Of a stretch of 64,000 nucleotides of DNA, positions 1 to 9,183 are shown piece after piece (position 1 is the first letter of the stretch; every line of letters begins with the position of its first letter). The stretch spans positions 5,543,631 through 5,607,630 of the forward strand of contig NZ_LR130759.1 in the NCBI RefSeq assembly GCF_900292015.1, written 5' to 3'. The position numbers and the translations under genes were made by a program. The notes beneath the pieces are model-generated. The model was not told where the DNA came from and made no database searches. It worked only from the letters and a program-made list of their open reading frames with translations. The DNA comes from Mycobacterium basiliense (lineage in GTDB: Bacteria > Actinomycetota > Actinomycetes > Mycobacteriales > Mycobacteriaceae).

Positions 1-341
1 CGATCACACCATCGACCATGAAAAGCGGTATCAAGCAGATCCAGGGCACGGCGACCGTCTACATCGACGGCGGAAAATTCGTCCAGCTGCAGTCTCCCGA
101 CCCCCGATACGGGGAGTCGATGTACTACATCGACCCGGAAGGCGTGCGATACGGGGTGCCCGACGCCGACTCGGCGAAGGCGCTGGGCCTGGGTGTTCCA
201 AAAACTGCGCCGTGGGAGATTGTTCGGCTCCTGGTGGACGGTCCGGTGCTCTCCAAGGACGCCGCTCTGCTAGAACACGAAACCTTGCCCGCAGACCCAA
301 GTCCTCGAAAAGTTCCCGCTGGAACACCCGGAGCGCCCTGA
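1..341 (+). CDS. eccB1: EccB1, ESX-1 secretion membrane ATPase subunit (3' end only)
   Basis: This is the C-terminal part of EccB1, cut by the window start; the frame is open from position 3 to the TGA at 339-341. EccB is a single-pass membrane protein whose large periplasmic part belongs to the type VII secretion channel. The visible tail carries the family motifs [11 protein letters not shown] and APWEIVRLL, followed by a basic, Pro-rich end ([12 protein letters not shown]). The same arrangement is seen in the complete EccB2 at 35108-36592. The stop overlaps the eccCa1 start by one base (TGATG), indicating translational coupling in the ESX-1 operon. The N-terminus and transmembrane segment lie outside the window. 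Confidence 0.93.
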   Translation, partial: ITPSTMKSGIKQIQGTATVYIDGGKFVQLQSPDPRYGESMYYIDPEGVRYGVPDADSAKALGLGVPKTAPWEIVRLLVDGPVLSKDAALLEHETLPADPSPRKVPAGTPGAP

Positions 342-2581
342 TGACCACAAAAAAATTCACCCCAACCATCACTCGCGGCCCGCGACTGACCCCGGGCGAG
401 ATCAGCCTGACACCGCCCGACGATCTCGGTATCGACATACCGCCGTCGGGCGTGCAGAAGGTCCTGCCCTACGTGATGGGCGGGGCCATGCTCGGGATGA
501 TCGTCATCATGGTGGCCGGCGGCACCAGACAACTCTCGCCGTACATGTTGATGATGCCGCTGATGATGATCGTGATGATGGTGGGCACGTTGGCCGGTAG
601 CACCGGCGGCGGCGGCAAGAAGGTGCCCGAACTCAACGCCGATCGCAAGGAATACCTCCGGTACCTGGCCGGGCTGCGCGGCCGGGTGACCACATCGGCG
701 ACTTCTCAGGTCGCCTTCTTCGGTTACCACGCACCGCATCCCGAAGATCTGCTGTCAATCGTCGGCACCGAGCGACAGTGGTCCCGGCCAGCCAACAGCG
801 ACTTCTACGCCGCCACCCGCATCGGGATCGGTGACCAGCCCGCGGTAGACCGGCTACTGAAGCCAGCGGTCGGCGGGGAATTGGCAGCCTCGGCCGCGGC
901 CCCCCAGCCGTATCTCGAGCCGGTTAGTCATATGTGGGTGGTCAAGTTCCTACGCACCCATGGGCTGATCCACGATTGCCCGAAGTTGGTGCAATTGCGC
1001 AGCTTCCCCACTATTGCCGTCGGCGGTGATCGACCGGGCGCGGACCGCTTGCTGACGGCGATGATCTGCCATCTGGCGGTATTCCACCCACCGGACCTAT
1101 TGCAGATCCGAGTGCTCACCGAGGAGCCCGACAACCCCGATTGGGCCTGGCTCAAATGGCTGCCCCACGTCCAGCATCAGACGGATACGGATGGCGCCGG
1201 CCCGGTCCGCATGATCTTTACCCGTCCGGACGGCTTGGCCGACCTGGCCGCGCGGGGTCCACACGCACCCGACGCGCTTCCCACCGGCCCCTATGTCGTC
1301 GTGATCGACCTGACCGGCGGTAAGGCCGGATTTCCGCCCGACGGCAGGTCCGGTGTCACGGTGATCACGTTGGGTAACCACCGAGGCTCGGCCTACCGCA
1401 TCCGCGTCGGTGAAGACGGGACCGCCGATGACCGGCTGCCCGGCCAGCAATTTCGTCTGGTGACGTCATTGGCCGACAGCGTGACGCCGCTGGAAGCCAC
1501 CCGCATTGCTCGGAAGCTGGCCGGATGGTCCATCACCGGCACCATCCTCGATAAGACGTCCCGCGTCCAGAAGAAGGTGGCAACCGAATGGCACCAACTG
1601 GTCGGCGCCAAGACCGTCGAAGAGATCGTTCCTTCACGCTGGCGGATGTACACCGACACCGATCGTGATCGGCTCAAGATTCCCTTTGGCCACGAACTCA
1701 AGACCGGCAACGTCATGAGCCTCGATATCAAGGAGGGCGCCGAGTTCGGGGCCGGGCCACATGGCATGCTCATCGGCACCACCGGGTCCGGGAAATCCGA
1801 ATTTTTGCGCACTTTGATCTTGTCTCTGGTCGCCATGACTCACCCCGATCAGGTCAACCTGTTGCTGACCGACTTCAAAGGTGGCTCGACTTTCCTTGGG
1901 ATGGAGAAGCTTCCGCATACCGCGGCCGTCATCACCAACATGGCCGAAGAAGCCGAACTCGTCAGCCGGATGGGTGAGGTGTTGACCGGCGAACTCGACC
2001 GCCGGCAGTCGATCCTGCGTCAGGCTGGGATGAAGGTGGGCGCCGCCGGTGCGCTTTCCGGTGTGGCCGAGTACGAGAAGTACCGTGAGCGCGGCGCCGA
2101 CCTTGCGCCGCTGCCAACGCTTTTCGTCGTGGTCGACGAATTCGCCGAACTGCTGCAAAGTCACCCGGACTTCATCGGTCTCTTCGACCGGATCTGCCGG
2201 GTGGGTCGATCGTTGCGGGTGCATCTGTTGCTGGCCACCCAGTCGTTGCAGACCGGCGGGGTCCGCATCGACAAGCTGGAGCCCAACCTTACCTATCGCA
2301 TCGCGCTGCGCACCACCAGCTCGCACGAGTCCAAGGCCGTGATCGGCACTCCGGAAGCGGTGTACATCACCAACAAGGAGAGCGGCGTCGGGTTTCTCCG
2401 GGTCGGTATGGAAGACCCCGTCAAGTTCAGCACGTTCTATATCAGCGGGCCATACGTGCCGCCGACGGCAGTCGAATCCAGCGGAGACGGCAACGGCGCC
2501 GGCCCACAGGTGGCCAAGCACAACATGCGAATCCGGGAATTTACCGCGGCGCCGGTAGTCGAGGAGGTGCTCACATCATGA
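341..2581 (+). CDS. eccCa1: EccCa1, ESX-1 FtsK/SpoIIIE-type ATPase, membrane half
   Basis: This 746-aa protein is the membrane-anchored half of the split ESX-1 motor ATPase; with EccCb1 it recognises and drives export of EsxA/EsxB and partners. Two hydrophobic segments lie at about residues 42-60 and 66-86. A degenerate domain follows, then an FtsK-type ATPase domain with Walker A GTTGSGKS at 479-486 and Walker B VVVDE ending at D599-E600. An open frame extends upstream to 212. I chose the ATG at 341 because it overlaps the eccB1 stop and begins MTTKKFTP, as I recall for the M. tuberculosis homologue of nearly identical length (747 aa). Confidence 0.97.
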   Translation: MTTKKFTPTITRGPRLTPGEISLTPPDDLGIDIPPSGVQKVLPYVMGGAMLGMIVIMVAGGTRQLSPYMLMMPLMMIVMMVGTLAGSTGGGGKKVPELNADRKEYLRYLAGLRGRVTTSATSQVAFFGYHAPHPEDLLSIVGTERQWSRPANSDFYAATRIGIGDQPAVDRLLKPAVGGELAASAAAPQPYLEPVSHMWVVKFLRTHGLIHDCPKLVQLRSFPTIAVGGDRPGADRLLTAMICHLAVFHPPDLLQIRVLTEEPDNPDWAWLKWLPHVQHQTDTDGAGPVRMIFTRPDGLADLAARGPHAPDALPTGPYVVVIDLTGGKAGFPPDGRSGVTVITLGNHRGSAYRIRVGEDGTADDRLPGQQFRLVTSLADSVTPLEATRIARKLAGWSITGTILDKTSRVQKKVATEWHQLVGAKTVEEIVPSRWRMYTDTDRDRLKIPFGHELKTGNVMSLDIKEGAEFGAGPHGMLIGTTGSGKSEFLRTLILSLVAMTHPDQVNLLLTDFKGGSTFLGMEKLPHTAAVITNMAEEAELVSRMGEVLTGELDRRQSILRQAGMKVGAAGALSGVAEYEKYRERGADLAPLPTLFVVVDEFAELLQSHPDFIGLFDRICRVGRSLRVHLLLATQSLQTGGVRIDKLEPNLTYRIALRTTSSHESKAVIGTPEAVYITNKESGVGFLRVGMEDPVKFSTFYISGPYVPPTAVESSGDGNGAGPQVAKHNMRIREFTAAPVVEEVLTS

Positions 2582-4353
2582 CCGCCAACACGGAATCAAG
2601 CACGCTACGTGAGGTCATTCTGGACCAGCTGGGCACCGCCGAATCGCGGGCATACAAGATGTGGTTACCGCCACTGACCGACCCAACGCCACTCGATGAG
2701 CTCCTGGCACGCGATCGGCGCCAGCCATTGCGCTTTGCGCTGGGGATTATGGATGAACCGCGCCGTCATCTCCAGGATGTGTGGGGTGTCGACGTTTCCG
2801 GGGCTGGTGGCAACATCGGCATTGGGGGCGCACCACAGACCGGTAAGTCGACGCTGCTGCAGACCTTGGTGATGTCGGCGTCCGCCACACACTCACCGCG
2901 CAATGTGCAGTTCTACTGCATCGACCTCGGCGGCGGAGGGCTGATTTACCTGGAGAACCTGCCCCACGTGGGTGGGGTGGCAAGCCGGTCCGAACCCGAC
3001 AAGGTCTTCCGGGTGGTGGCGGAGATGCAGGCCGTGATGCGGCAGCGGGAAGCCACCTTCAAGGAACACCGGGTGGGCTCGATCGCGATGTACCGCCAGC
3101 TGCGTGACGATCCGGACCAACCGGTTGCAGCCGACCCGTACGGCGACGTGTTTCTGATCATCGATGGCTGGCCGGCCTTCGTCGGCGAGTTTCCAGATCT
3201 GGAGGGGCAGGTCCAGGATCTGGCCGCACAAGGTCTGTCGTTCGGTGTCCACACCATCATCTCGACACCCCGCTGGACGGAACTGAAGTCGCGGGTGCGC
3301 GACTACCTCGGCACGAAGATCGAATTCCGCCTCGGCGACGTGAACGAGACCCAGATCGACCGGATAGCCCGAGAGATCCCGGCCAACCGACCGGGCCGGG
3401 CGGTGTCGATGGAGAAACACCACCTAATGATCGGTGTACCCCGGTTTGACGGCGTACACAGCGCCAATGACATGGTGGAGGCGATAACTTCCGGGGTGGC
3501 GCAGATCGCATCGCAGCACACCGATCAGGCGCCGCCGGTCCGGATCTTGCCGGAGCGGATTCATCTGCACGAACTCGACCCCAATCCGCCGGGACCCGAG
3601 TCCGATTACCGCACTCGGTGGGAGATTCCGGTCGGATTGCGCGAAACGGACATGGCGGTGGCCTACAGCCACATGCACACCAACCCGCATCTGCTGATCT
3701 TCGGAGCGGCCAAGTCGGGCAAGACGACCATCGCGCATGCCATCGCTCGTGCAATCTGCGCGCGCAACAGCCCCGATCAGGTGCGCTTCATGCTCGCCGA
3801 CTACCGTTCTGGCCTATTGGACGCGGTGCCGGATACCCATCTGCTGGCCGCCGGCGCCATCAACCGCAACAGCGCGAGTCTGGACGAGGCCGTCAAGGCG
3901 CTGGCCGCCAACTTGAAGAAGCGGTTGCCCCCGGCCGACCTGACCACAGCCCAGCTGCGCTCGCGGTCATGGTGGAGCGGATTTGATGTCGTACTTCTGG
4001 TCGACGATTGGCACATGATTGTGGGCGCCGCCGGCGGTATGCCGCCGATGGCTCCACTAGCGCCACTATTGCCAGCGGCATCCGATATCGGGTTACACAT
4101 CATCGTCACCTGTCAAATGAGTCAGGCGTACAAGGCAACGATGGACAAGTTCGTCGGCGCCGCATTCGGGTCCGGCGCCCCGACAATGTTCCTTTCCGGG
4201 GAGAAGCAGGAATTCCCGTCGAGCGAGTTCAAGGTCAAGCGCCGGCCCCCTGGCCAGGCATTTCTGGTCTCACCGGACGGCAAAGAGGTCATCCAGGCGC
4301 CCTACATCGAGCCGCCAGAAGAAGTGTTCGCAGCACCCCCGACCCCCGGTTAA
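2578..4353 (+). CDS. eccCb1: EccCb1, ESX-1 cytosolic ATPase half
   Basis: This 591-aa protein has no membrane segment and contains two FtsK/SpoIIIE-type ATPase domains. The first has a P-loop ending QTGKST (Lys90), the second AAKSGKTT (Lys382). In ESX-1 it docks onto EccCa1, and its last domain binds the C-terminal tail of EsxB (CFP-10), which selects the EsxA-EsxB dimer for export. The start overlaps the eccCa1 stop by 4 bases (ATGA), so the two halves are translationally coupled. The split contrasts with ESX-2, where EccC2 is one 1404-aa chain. Confidence 0.97.
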   Translation: MTANTESSTLREVILDQLGTAESRAYKMWLPPLTDPTPLDELLARDRRQPLRFALGIMDEPRRHLQDVWGVDVSGAGGNIGIGGAPQTGKSTLLQTLVMSASATHSPRNVQFYCIDLGGGGLIYLENLPHVGGVASRSEPDKVFRVVAEMQAVMRQREATFKEHRVGSIAMYRQLRDDPDQPVAADPYGDVFLIIDGWPAFVGEFPDLEGQVQDLAAQGLSFGVHTIISTPRWTELKSRVRDYLGTKIEFRLGDVNETQIDRIAREIPANRPGRAVSMEKHHLMIGVPRFDGVHSANDMVEAITSGVAQIASQHTDQAPPVRILPERIHLHELDPNPPGPESDYRTRWEIPVGLRETDMAVAYSHMHTNPHLLIFGAAKSGKTTIAHAIARAICARNSPDQVRFMLADYRSGLLDAVPDTHLLAAGAINRNSASLDEAVKALAANLKKRLPPADLTTAQLRSRSWWSGFDVVLLVDDWHMIVGAAGGMPPMAPLAPLLPAASDIGLHIIVTCQMSQAYKATMDKFVGAAFGSGAPTMFLSGEKQEFPSSEFKVKRRPPGQAFLVSPDGKEVIQAPYIEPPEEVFAAPPTPG

Positions 4354-4492
4354 GATTAATTCAATCGCGGATGAAGCATCACCGAGATCGCGGGAATCAG
4401 ACCCCGGGGAAGCGCTCTTCGACGGGTTTGTTTCCGGCCATAACAAAAGCCATTTGGCGTCCGGAGGACAAATAAGGAGAAGAAGTAGGCAA

Positions 4493-4789
4493 ATGGAGAA
4501 AATGTCACACGATGCGGCCGCGGCCGACATCGGCACGCAGGTGAGCGAAAACGCTCTCAGCGGTGTGGCAGCTGGCCAGGCGGCGTTGACGTCGGTGACC
4601 GGGTTGGCGCCCGCAGGCGCCGACGAGGTGTCGGTGCACGCGGCGGCGAAATTCACGTCAGAGGGCATCCAGATGCTGGCTTCAAACTCCTCGGCCCAGG
4701 CCGAACTCCGACGGGCGGGCAATGCGGTGCAAGACATCGCTCGTAGCTATTCGGAAGTGGACGACGGCGCCGCTGGCGTCATCTCCTAA
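4493..4789 (+). CDS. PE35: PE35, PE-family ESX-1 substrate
   Basis: This 98-aa PE protein pairs with PPE68, encoded just downstream. The sequence is helical and Ala-rich; near the end is YSEVD, matching the YxxxD/E type VII export signal. An open frame extends upstream to 4454, but the ATG at 4493 (MEKMSHD) has a good ribosome binding site (AAGGAGAAGAAG at 4474-4485) and matches the 99-aa M. tuberculosis protein as I recall it. It is the first gene of the PE35-PPE68-esxB-esxA group, separated from eccCb1 by 139 bases that probably hold a promoter. Confidence 0.93.
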   Translation: MEKMSHDAAAADIGTQVSENALSGVAAGQAALTSVTGLAPAGADEVSVHAAAKFTSEGIQMLASNSSAQAELRRAGNAVQDIARSYSEVDDGAAGVIS

Positions 4790-4834
4790 CAGCTCGACCA
4801 AACAGACATATCGCGACGGAGAGGAGTGGTCAGC

Positions 4835-5941
4835 ATGCTGTGGCACGCAATGCCACCGGAGTTGAACACCGCGCGGCTTATGGCTGGAGCGGGCCCGGCT
4901 CCGATGCTGGCGTGCGCCGCGGGATGGGAGGCGCTGGCGGCCGCCTTGGACGCCCAGGCCATTGAGTTGACCGCACGCTTGAATTCCCTTGGCGAGGCCT
5001 GGACCGGCGGCGGTAGTGAGAAGGCCATTGCCAATGCGCTGCCCATGGTGACCTGGCTGCAAACCGCCTCCATGCAGGCGAAGACACGGGGACTGCGAGC
5101 GGCGGCGCAGGCCGCCGCCTACACGCAAGCAATGGCGACCACGCCGTCGCTACCGGAGATTTTCGCCAACCACATCACCCATGCGGTCCTTACGGCCACC
5201 AACTTCTTCGGCATCAATACGGTGCCGATCGCGTTCACCGAGATGGACTATTTCGTCCGGATGTGGAACCAGGCGGCCCTCGCGATGGACGTCTATCAGG
5301 CCGAGACCATGGCTAACACGCTTTTCGAGAAGCTCGAGCCGATGACGTCGATTCTGGATCCCAGCGCGAGCCAGGGCATGACCTCGTCAACTCCGTTCCT
5401 GGACATGGCCTCCCAAGTCACCGGCGTACCGGCTAGCGATCTGCAGGCGACAGCTTCCCAAGTTGTCGAGGCGAGCGGTCCCATGCAGCAGCTGACTCAG
5501 CCGGCACAGCAGATGACATCAATGTTCAGCCAGGCGGGCAGCTCCGGTAGCAGCGGCGGCCTGGGCGACGACGAAGGCGTGCAGATGGGGTTGCTCGGCG
5601 CCAGCCCGCTGTCCAACCACCCCTTGGCCGGGGGCTCGGGCGCGAGCATGGGCGCAGGGTTGCTGCGCGGCGAAGCACTGCCCGGCGCGGGTGGCACGTT
5701 GACCCGCACGCCGCTTATGGGTGAGCTGCTCGAAAAGCCGGTGGCCGGTCCGTCTGTGCAGCCGGCGGCGGCCGCCGGGTCCTCGGCGGCGGGTGGCGCA
5801 GCCCCGGTGGGTGCTGGCGGGATGGGCGCCGGCGCGGGAGGCGGCGGCTCGACGCGACCGGGGCTGGCGACACCGGCGACGCTGACCCAGGAGCGCGACG
5901 AAGGCGACGAAGAAGACTGGGACGACGAGGACGACTGGTGA
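4835..5941 (+). CDS. PPE68: PPE68, PPE-family ESX-1 substrate
   Basis: This 368-aa PPE protein starts [16 protein letters not shown], with the PPE tripeptide close to the N-terminus. The PPE helical domain (about residues 1-180, with WTG at the helix turn) pairs with PE35. The C-terminal half is low-complexity Gly/Ala/Ser and ends in an acidic tail ([11 protein letters not shown]). I chose the ATG at 4835 over the in-frame GTG at 4826 because GGAGAGGAG sits at optimal spacing before it. It is known to be associated with the cell envelope and to contact EsxA in M. tuberculosis. It lies between PE35 and esxB, in RD1, the segment deleted from BCG. Confidence 0.95.
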   Translation: MLWHAMPPELNTARLMAGAGPAPMLACAAGWEALAAALDAQAIELTARLNSLGEAWTGGGSEKAIANALPMVTWLQTASMQAKTRGLRAAAQAAAYTQAMATTPSLPEIFANHITHAVLTATNFFGINTVPIAFTEMDYFVRMWNQAALAMDVYQAETMANTLFEKLEPMTSILDPSASQGMTSSTPFLDMASQVTGVPASDLQATASQVVEASGPMQQLTQPAQQMTSMFSQAGSSGSSGGLGDDEGVQMGLLGASPLSNHPLAGGSGASMGAGLLRGEALPGAGGTLTRTPLMGELLEKPVAGPSVQPAAAAGSSAAGGAAPVGAGGMGAGAGGGGSTRPGLATPATLTQERDEGDEEDWDDEDDW

Positions 5942-6033
5942 TGGTCGCCACCAACAACAGACTTCCCGGCCACCCGGGCCGGAAGACTTGCCAACAAATT
6001 GGCGAGGAATAGAAAGAGAGAAAGTAGTCCAGC

Positions 6034-6336
6034 ATGGCAGAGATGAAGACCGATGCCGCTACCCTCGCGCAGGAGGCAGGTAATTTCGAGCGGATCTCCG
6101 GCGATCTGAAGACCCAGATCGACCAGGTCGAGTCAACCGCGGGCTCGCTGCAGAGCCAGTGGCGCGGCGCGGCCGGCGCGGCCGCCCAGGCTGCGGTGGT
6201 GCGTTTCCAGGAGGCGGCTAACAAGCAGAAAGCCGAACTCGAGGAGATTTCGACGAATATTCGCCAGGCCGGCGTCCAATACTCCAAGGCCGACGAAGAG
6301 CAGCAGCAAGCGCTGTCTTCGCAAATGGGCTTCTAA
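6034..6336 (+). CDS. esxB: EsxB (CFP-10), WXG100 secreted protein
   Basis: This 100-aa WXG100 protein forms the 1:1 helical hairpin dimer with EsxA. The WRG turn is present, and the flexible C-terminus has YSKAD (YxxxD export signal) and ends SSQMGF, the hydrophobic tail read by EccCb1. It differs from the remembered M. tuberculosis CFP-10 at only a few positions (for example [12 protein letters not shown] against LQGQWRGAAGTA). The AAAGAGAGAAAG stretch upstream serves as ribosome binding site. It is cotranscribed with esxA 37 bases downstream. Confidence 0.98.
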   Translation: MAEMKTDAATLAQEAGNFERISGDLKTQIDQVESTAGSLQSQWRGAAGAAAQAAVVRFQEAANKQKAELEEISTNIRQAGVQYSKADEEQQQALSSQMGF

Positions 6337-6373
6337 TCCCCCTAATACCTCAAAGAAAACGGAGCAATACGAC

Positions 6374-6661
6374 ATGACAGAACAGCAGTGGAATTTCGCC
6401 GGCATCGAGGCGGCGGCTAGCGCAATTCAGGGCAATTCCGGCACCATTAGTTCTCTTCTCGAAGAGGGCGAAGGGTCGCTGGCGAAGCTGGCTGCGGCCT
6501 GGGGCGGTAGCGGTTCGGACGCCTACCAGGGTGTTCAGCAGCGCTGGCACGCCACGGCCAAAGAACTCAACGACTCGTTGACCAACCTGGCCCGCACCAT
6601 CAGCGAGGCCGGTCAGGCCATGTCCTCGACCGAAGGCAACGTGACCGGGATGTTCGCGTAA
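6374..6661 (+). CDS. esxA: EsxA (ESAT-6), WXG100 secreted virulence factor
   Basis: This 95-aa WXG100 protein is the partner of EsxB and, in pathogenic mycobacteria, linked to phagosomal membrane damage. The WGG turn is present, the first 21 residues ([16 protein letters not shown]...) are identical to the well-known M. tuberculosis sequence, and the end (EGNVTGMFA) is identical. Between residues 22 and 70 and at 83 I count about 16 substitutions, including [19 protein letters not shown] where M. tuberculosis has NVTSIHSLLDEGKQSLTKL. This is more than expected for a tuberculosis-complex strain. Confidence 0.98.
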   Translation: MTEQQWNFAGIEAAASAIQGNSGTISSLLEEGEGSLAKLAAAWGGSGSDAYQGVQQRWHATAKELNDSLTNLARTISEAGQAMSSTEGNVTGMFA

Positions 6662-6689
6662 GTCACCCTTCAATTCGCGTAGAATATCG

Positions 6690-6745
6690 AAGCACGAGAT
6701 CGGGCGAGTTCCACCCCGCGGGGGATCTCGCCCCTTCTCGTGCTT
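6690..6745 (+). terminator. Stem-loop between esxA and espI, probable terminator or attenuator
   Basis: A perfect 10-bp outer stem (AAGCACGAGA at 6690-6699 with TCTCGTGCTT at 6736-6745) encloses a second 7-bp stem (GGGCGAG 6702-6708 with CTCGCCC 6727-6733) and a self-complementary CCCCGCGGGG loop. No clean U-tract follows, as is usual for mycobacterial terminators. It would separate abundant esxBA transcription from espI, which is expected to be needed in smaller amount. Confidence 0.7.
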
Positions 6746-6777
6746 TGTCCTATTTGACGAACTTCTGAGAGGTTCTC

Positions 6778-9183
6778 ATGCCGGCCGACTACGACAAGCT
6801 TTTTCAGGCCGCTGAGGGCGCAGAGCCTCCAGACGAAACAGCCGGGCAATCGTACTTCGATGCCGGTGCCGGTGCCGCGCAACAACCCGACAAACCAAAT
6901 GGCGATGGCCCCGCCACGCCGATTGACTGGTCGCAACCATTTCCGCCGGCCTCCGCCGCGCCGTCCCACACCGACCTCAAACCTTCAGCCGGCGCAGCTA
7001 AGCCACCCTTGCCGCCGATGCCGATCGGCGGGCCTCCACCAGCCCCGTTAGAGCCGCCGCCAGCACCGCCCGAACCCCCACCGGCACCACCGGCACCACC
7101 GGAGCGGCCGCCGGATTCCCCCGAGCCGTCGGCGGCCACACCCCAGGCCGCTGGACCCACACCGCCGCGTCCCCCCATGCCCATCGGCGGCCCGCGCCCA
7201 ACATCGGAACCCGAAGCGCCGCCAGCACCACCGGTTGCCACCGAGCCGGAACACACCGCACCCGAACGGCCGCGGCCCCCGATGCCCATCGGCGGACCCC
7301 CGCCGGCACCCCCCGAACCCCCGCCGGCACCACCGGAACCCCCACCGGCACCACCGGCACCACCGGAGCGGGCGCCGGATTCCCTCGAGCCGTCGGCGGC
7401 CGCGATGCCGGCCACACCCCAGGCCGCTGGACCCACACCGCCGCGTCCCTCCATGCCCATCGGCGGCCCGCGACCAACATCGGAACCCAAAGCGCCGCCA
7501 GCGCCACCGGTTGCCACCGAGCCGGAACACGCCGCACCCGAACCGCCGCCACCACCAGCGACACCACCCGCCCCACCCATGCCCGCCGGCGGACCACGAC
7601 CAACACCGGCACCACCCGAATCACCGCGCATCTCGGCTCAACCAGCAGCCGGAGCAGCTCAGCCACCCGCACGTGTGATGCCGTTTGCCGAGCGCCCGCC
7701 GACACCACCGGCGCCGCCCGGACCCCCGCGGCCGGCGACCGAACCGCACCCGACACCGGCTAGCGGTCCACCGCCGTCTCGCCACGACGCGACCGAACTG
7801 CCACGTCGCAGAGTGCGGATCGGCGGGCCCGATCAACCCCCGCCGCCGGAGCCGGGTTCCGAGCCGGCCCGTCATTCGCGGCGCGCGCGTAGAGGTCACC
7901 GTTACCGCCCGGAGCCTGGCGAAATTCAGGCGGCAACCGACGCATTCAGCCCGTTGCGCCCCCCACCTGAAGAAACGGGGCCGGTGGCTCGGCACGCGCC
8001 GTCCTCCTTCGCCTGGTTGCCGCAGGGTCAACCGACCGATCGCCTCACCGGATCGGAATCCCCGGGGCCGCAACCTCCCGCCGACTCCGCGCCGGATCGT
8101 GCCGGCGGGCGCCGAGCCCGCCGACGAGCCCAGCAGACCGCCGATTCCCACCCGGCGACCACACCGACCCCGCCCCCGTTCGTGCCCACCCGGGCTCAAC
8201 CCCCGGGGCCAGTGCGGGCTCAACCCCCCGACACGACTGCACCAGCTCAGCCCGTGACCGAACCCGCACCGGTAGCGGATCGTCGCGCCAAAAAACCCGC
8301 GAAATCGGTGCCCAAGCGTGGTTGGCGACGCTGGGCGCACGCGGTCACACGCATCAATTTCGGTCTATCGCCCGACGAGAAATACGAGCTGGACCTGCAT
8401 ACCCGGATCAGTCGACGCCCCCGCGGTTCCTACCAGATCGCGGTGTTGGGGCTGAAAGGCGGCGTGGGCAAGACGACCACCACCGTCACTTTGGGCACCA
8501 CGCTGGCGCAGGTGCGCGGCGATCGGATCCTGGTGCTCGATGCCGATCCTGGCTCGGGGAACCTCGCCGAACGCGCGGGCCGTTCCTCGCCGTCGTCCAT
8601 CGCAGATCTGTTGGCTGATCCGCAGGTGTCGCACTACAACGATGTCCGCGCGCACACCAGCGTCAACGATGCCAACCTCGAGATACTCCCCACGCAGGAA
8701 TACACGGCAGCCAAACGCGGGCTCAGCGGCGAGGACCTGCGCTTCGCGGTCGATACCGTGTCGAGGTTCTACAACCTGGTGCTGGCCGACTGCGGGGCGG
8801 GTCTGTTTGACCCGGTCACGCGCAGCGCGCTCGACACGGCGTCGGCGATCGTGATCTTGACAAACGTATCCGTCGATGGCGCTCGACAAGCCGCAATCGC
8901 GCTGGACTGGTTGCGCCACAACGGATATCAGGAGCTGCTCAGCCGGGCGACCGTGGCGGTTAACCATGCATCGGTGGGTGAAACCAACGTTTCCGAAAAG
9001 CAGTTGGTCCGCCAGTTCGAGCAGCAGCTCCACCCCGGCCGCGTCGTGGTCCTACCGTGGGACAAGCACATCGCGGCTGGAACAGAAATTCAGCTCGACC
9101 GACTTGGGCCTGTCTACCGACGACGGGTGCTCGAGTTGGCCGCGGCTTTATCCGACGATTTCGAAAGGGCTGGACGTCGTTGA
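6778..9183 (+). CDS. espI: EspI, proline-rich ESX-1 protein with a ParA/MinD-like ATPase domain
   Basis: This 801-aa protein has three parts: an acidic N-terminus, a long Pro/Ala-rich region (about residues 80-340) made partly of two copies of an 88-92-residue unit, and a C-terminal SIMIBI-class ATPase domain with P-loop KGGVGKTT (catalytic Lys565). The M. tuberculosis homologue is about 666 aa by memory, and most of the extra length is in the proline-rich part. EspI has been linked to damping ESX-1 activity when ATP is low. The stop overlaps the probable TTG start of eccD1 (TTGA). Confidence 0.95.
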   Translation: MPADYDKLFQAAEGAEPPDETAGQSYFDAGAGAAQQPDKPNGDGPATPIDWSQPFPPASAAPSHTDLKPSAGAAKPPLPPMPIGGPPPAPLEPPPAPPEPPPAPPAPPERPPDSPEPSAATPQAAGPTPPRPPMPIGGPRPTSEPEAPPAPPVATEPEHTAPERPRPPMPIGGPPPAPPEPPPAPPEPPPAPPAPPERAPDSLEPSAAAMPATPQAAGPTPPRPSMPIGGPRPTSEPKAPPAPPVATEPEHAAPEPPPPPATPPAPPMPAGGPRPTPAPPESPRISAQPAAGAAQPPARVMPFAERPPTPPAPPGPPRPATEPHPTPASGPPPSRHDATELPRRRVRIGGPDQPPPPEPGSEPARHSRRARRGHRYRPEPGEIQAATDAFSPLRPPPEETGPVARHAPSSFAWLPQGQPTDRLTGSESPGPQPPADSAPDRAGGRRARRRAQQTADSHPATTPTPPPFVPTRAQPPGPVRAQPPDTTAPAQPVTEPAPVADRRAKKPAKSVPKRGWRRWAHAVTRINFGLSPDEKYELDLHTRISRRPRGSYQIAVLGLKGGVGKTTTTVTLGTTLAQVRGDRILVLDADPGSGNLAERAGRSSPSSIADLLADPQVSHYNDVRAHTSVNDANLEILPTQEYTAAKRGLSGEDLRFAVDTVSRFYNLVLADCGAGLFDPVTRSALDTASAIVILTNVSVDGARQAAIALDWLRHNGYQELLSRATVAVNHASVGETNVSEKQLVRQFEQQLHPGRVVVLPWDKHIAAGTEIQLDRLGPVYRRRVLELAAALSDDFERAGRR
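7018..7557 (+). repeat. Tandem duplication inside espI (264-bp and 276-bp units)
   Basis: Two adjacent in-frame units start at MPIGGPPPAP (7018 and 7282). Each runs through PPERxPDSxEPSAA, TPQAAGPTPPRP, MPIGGPRPTSEP and APPVATEPEHxAPE in the same order. The second unit has four extra residues (AMPA). They are the result of an internal duplication in the proline-rich linker. Confidence 0.8.

Noticed and set aside
1634..2521. 295-codon minus-strand frame inside eccCa1
   Set aside because: Shadow frame within the ATPase domain; no recognisable protein features.
6804..7631. 275-codon minus-strand frame rich in Gly-Gly-Ala, resembling a PE_PGRS protein
   Set aside because: It is the antisense shadow of the proline codons of espI (CCN read backwards gives GGN). 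It lacks a PE domain and ribosome binding site.
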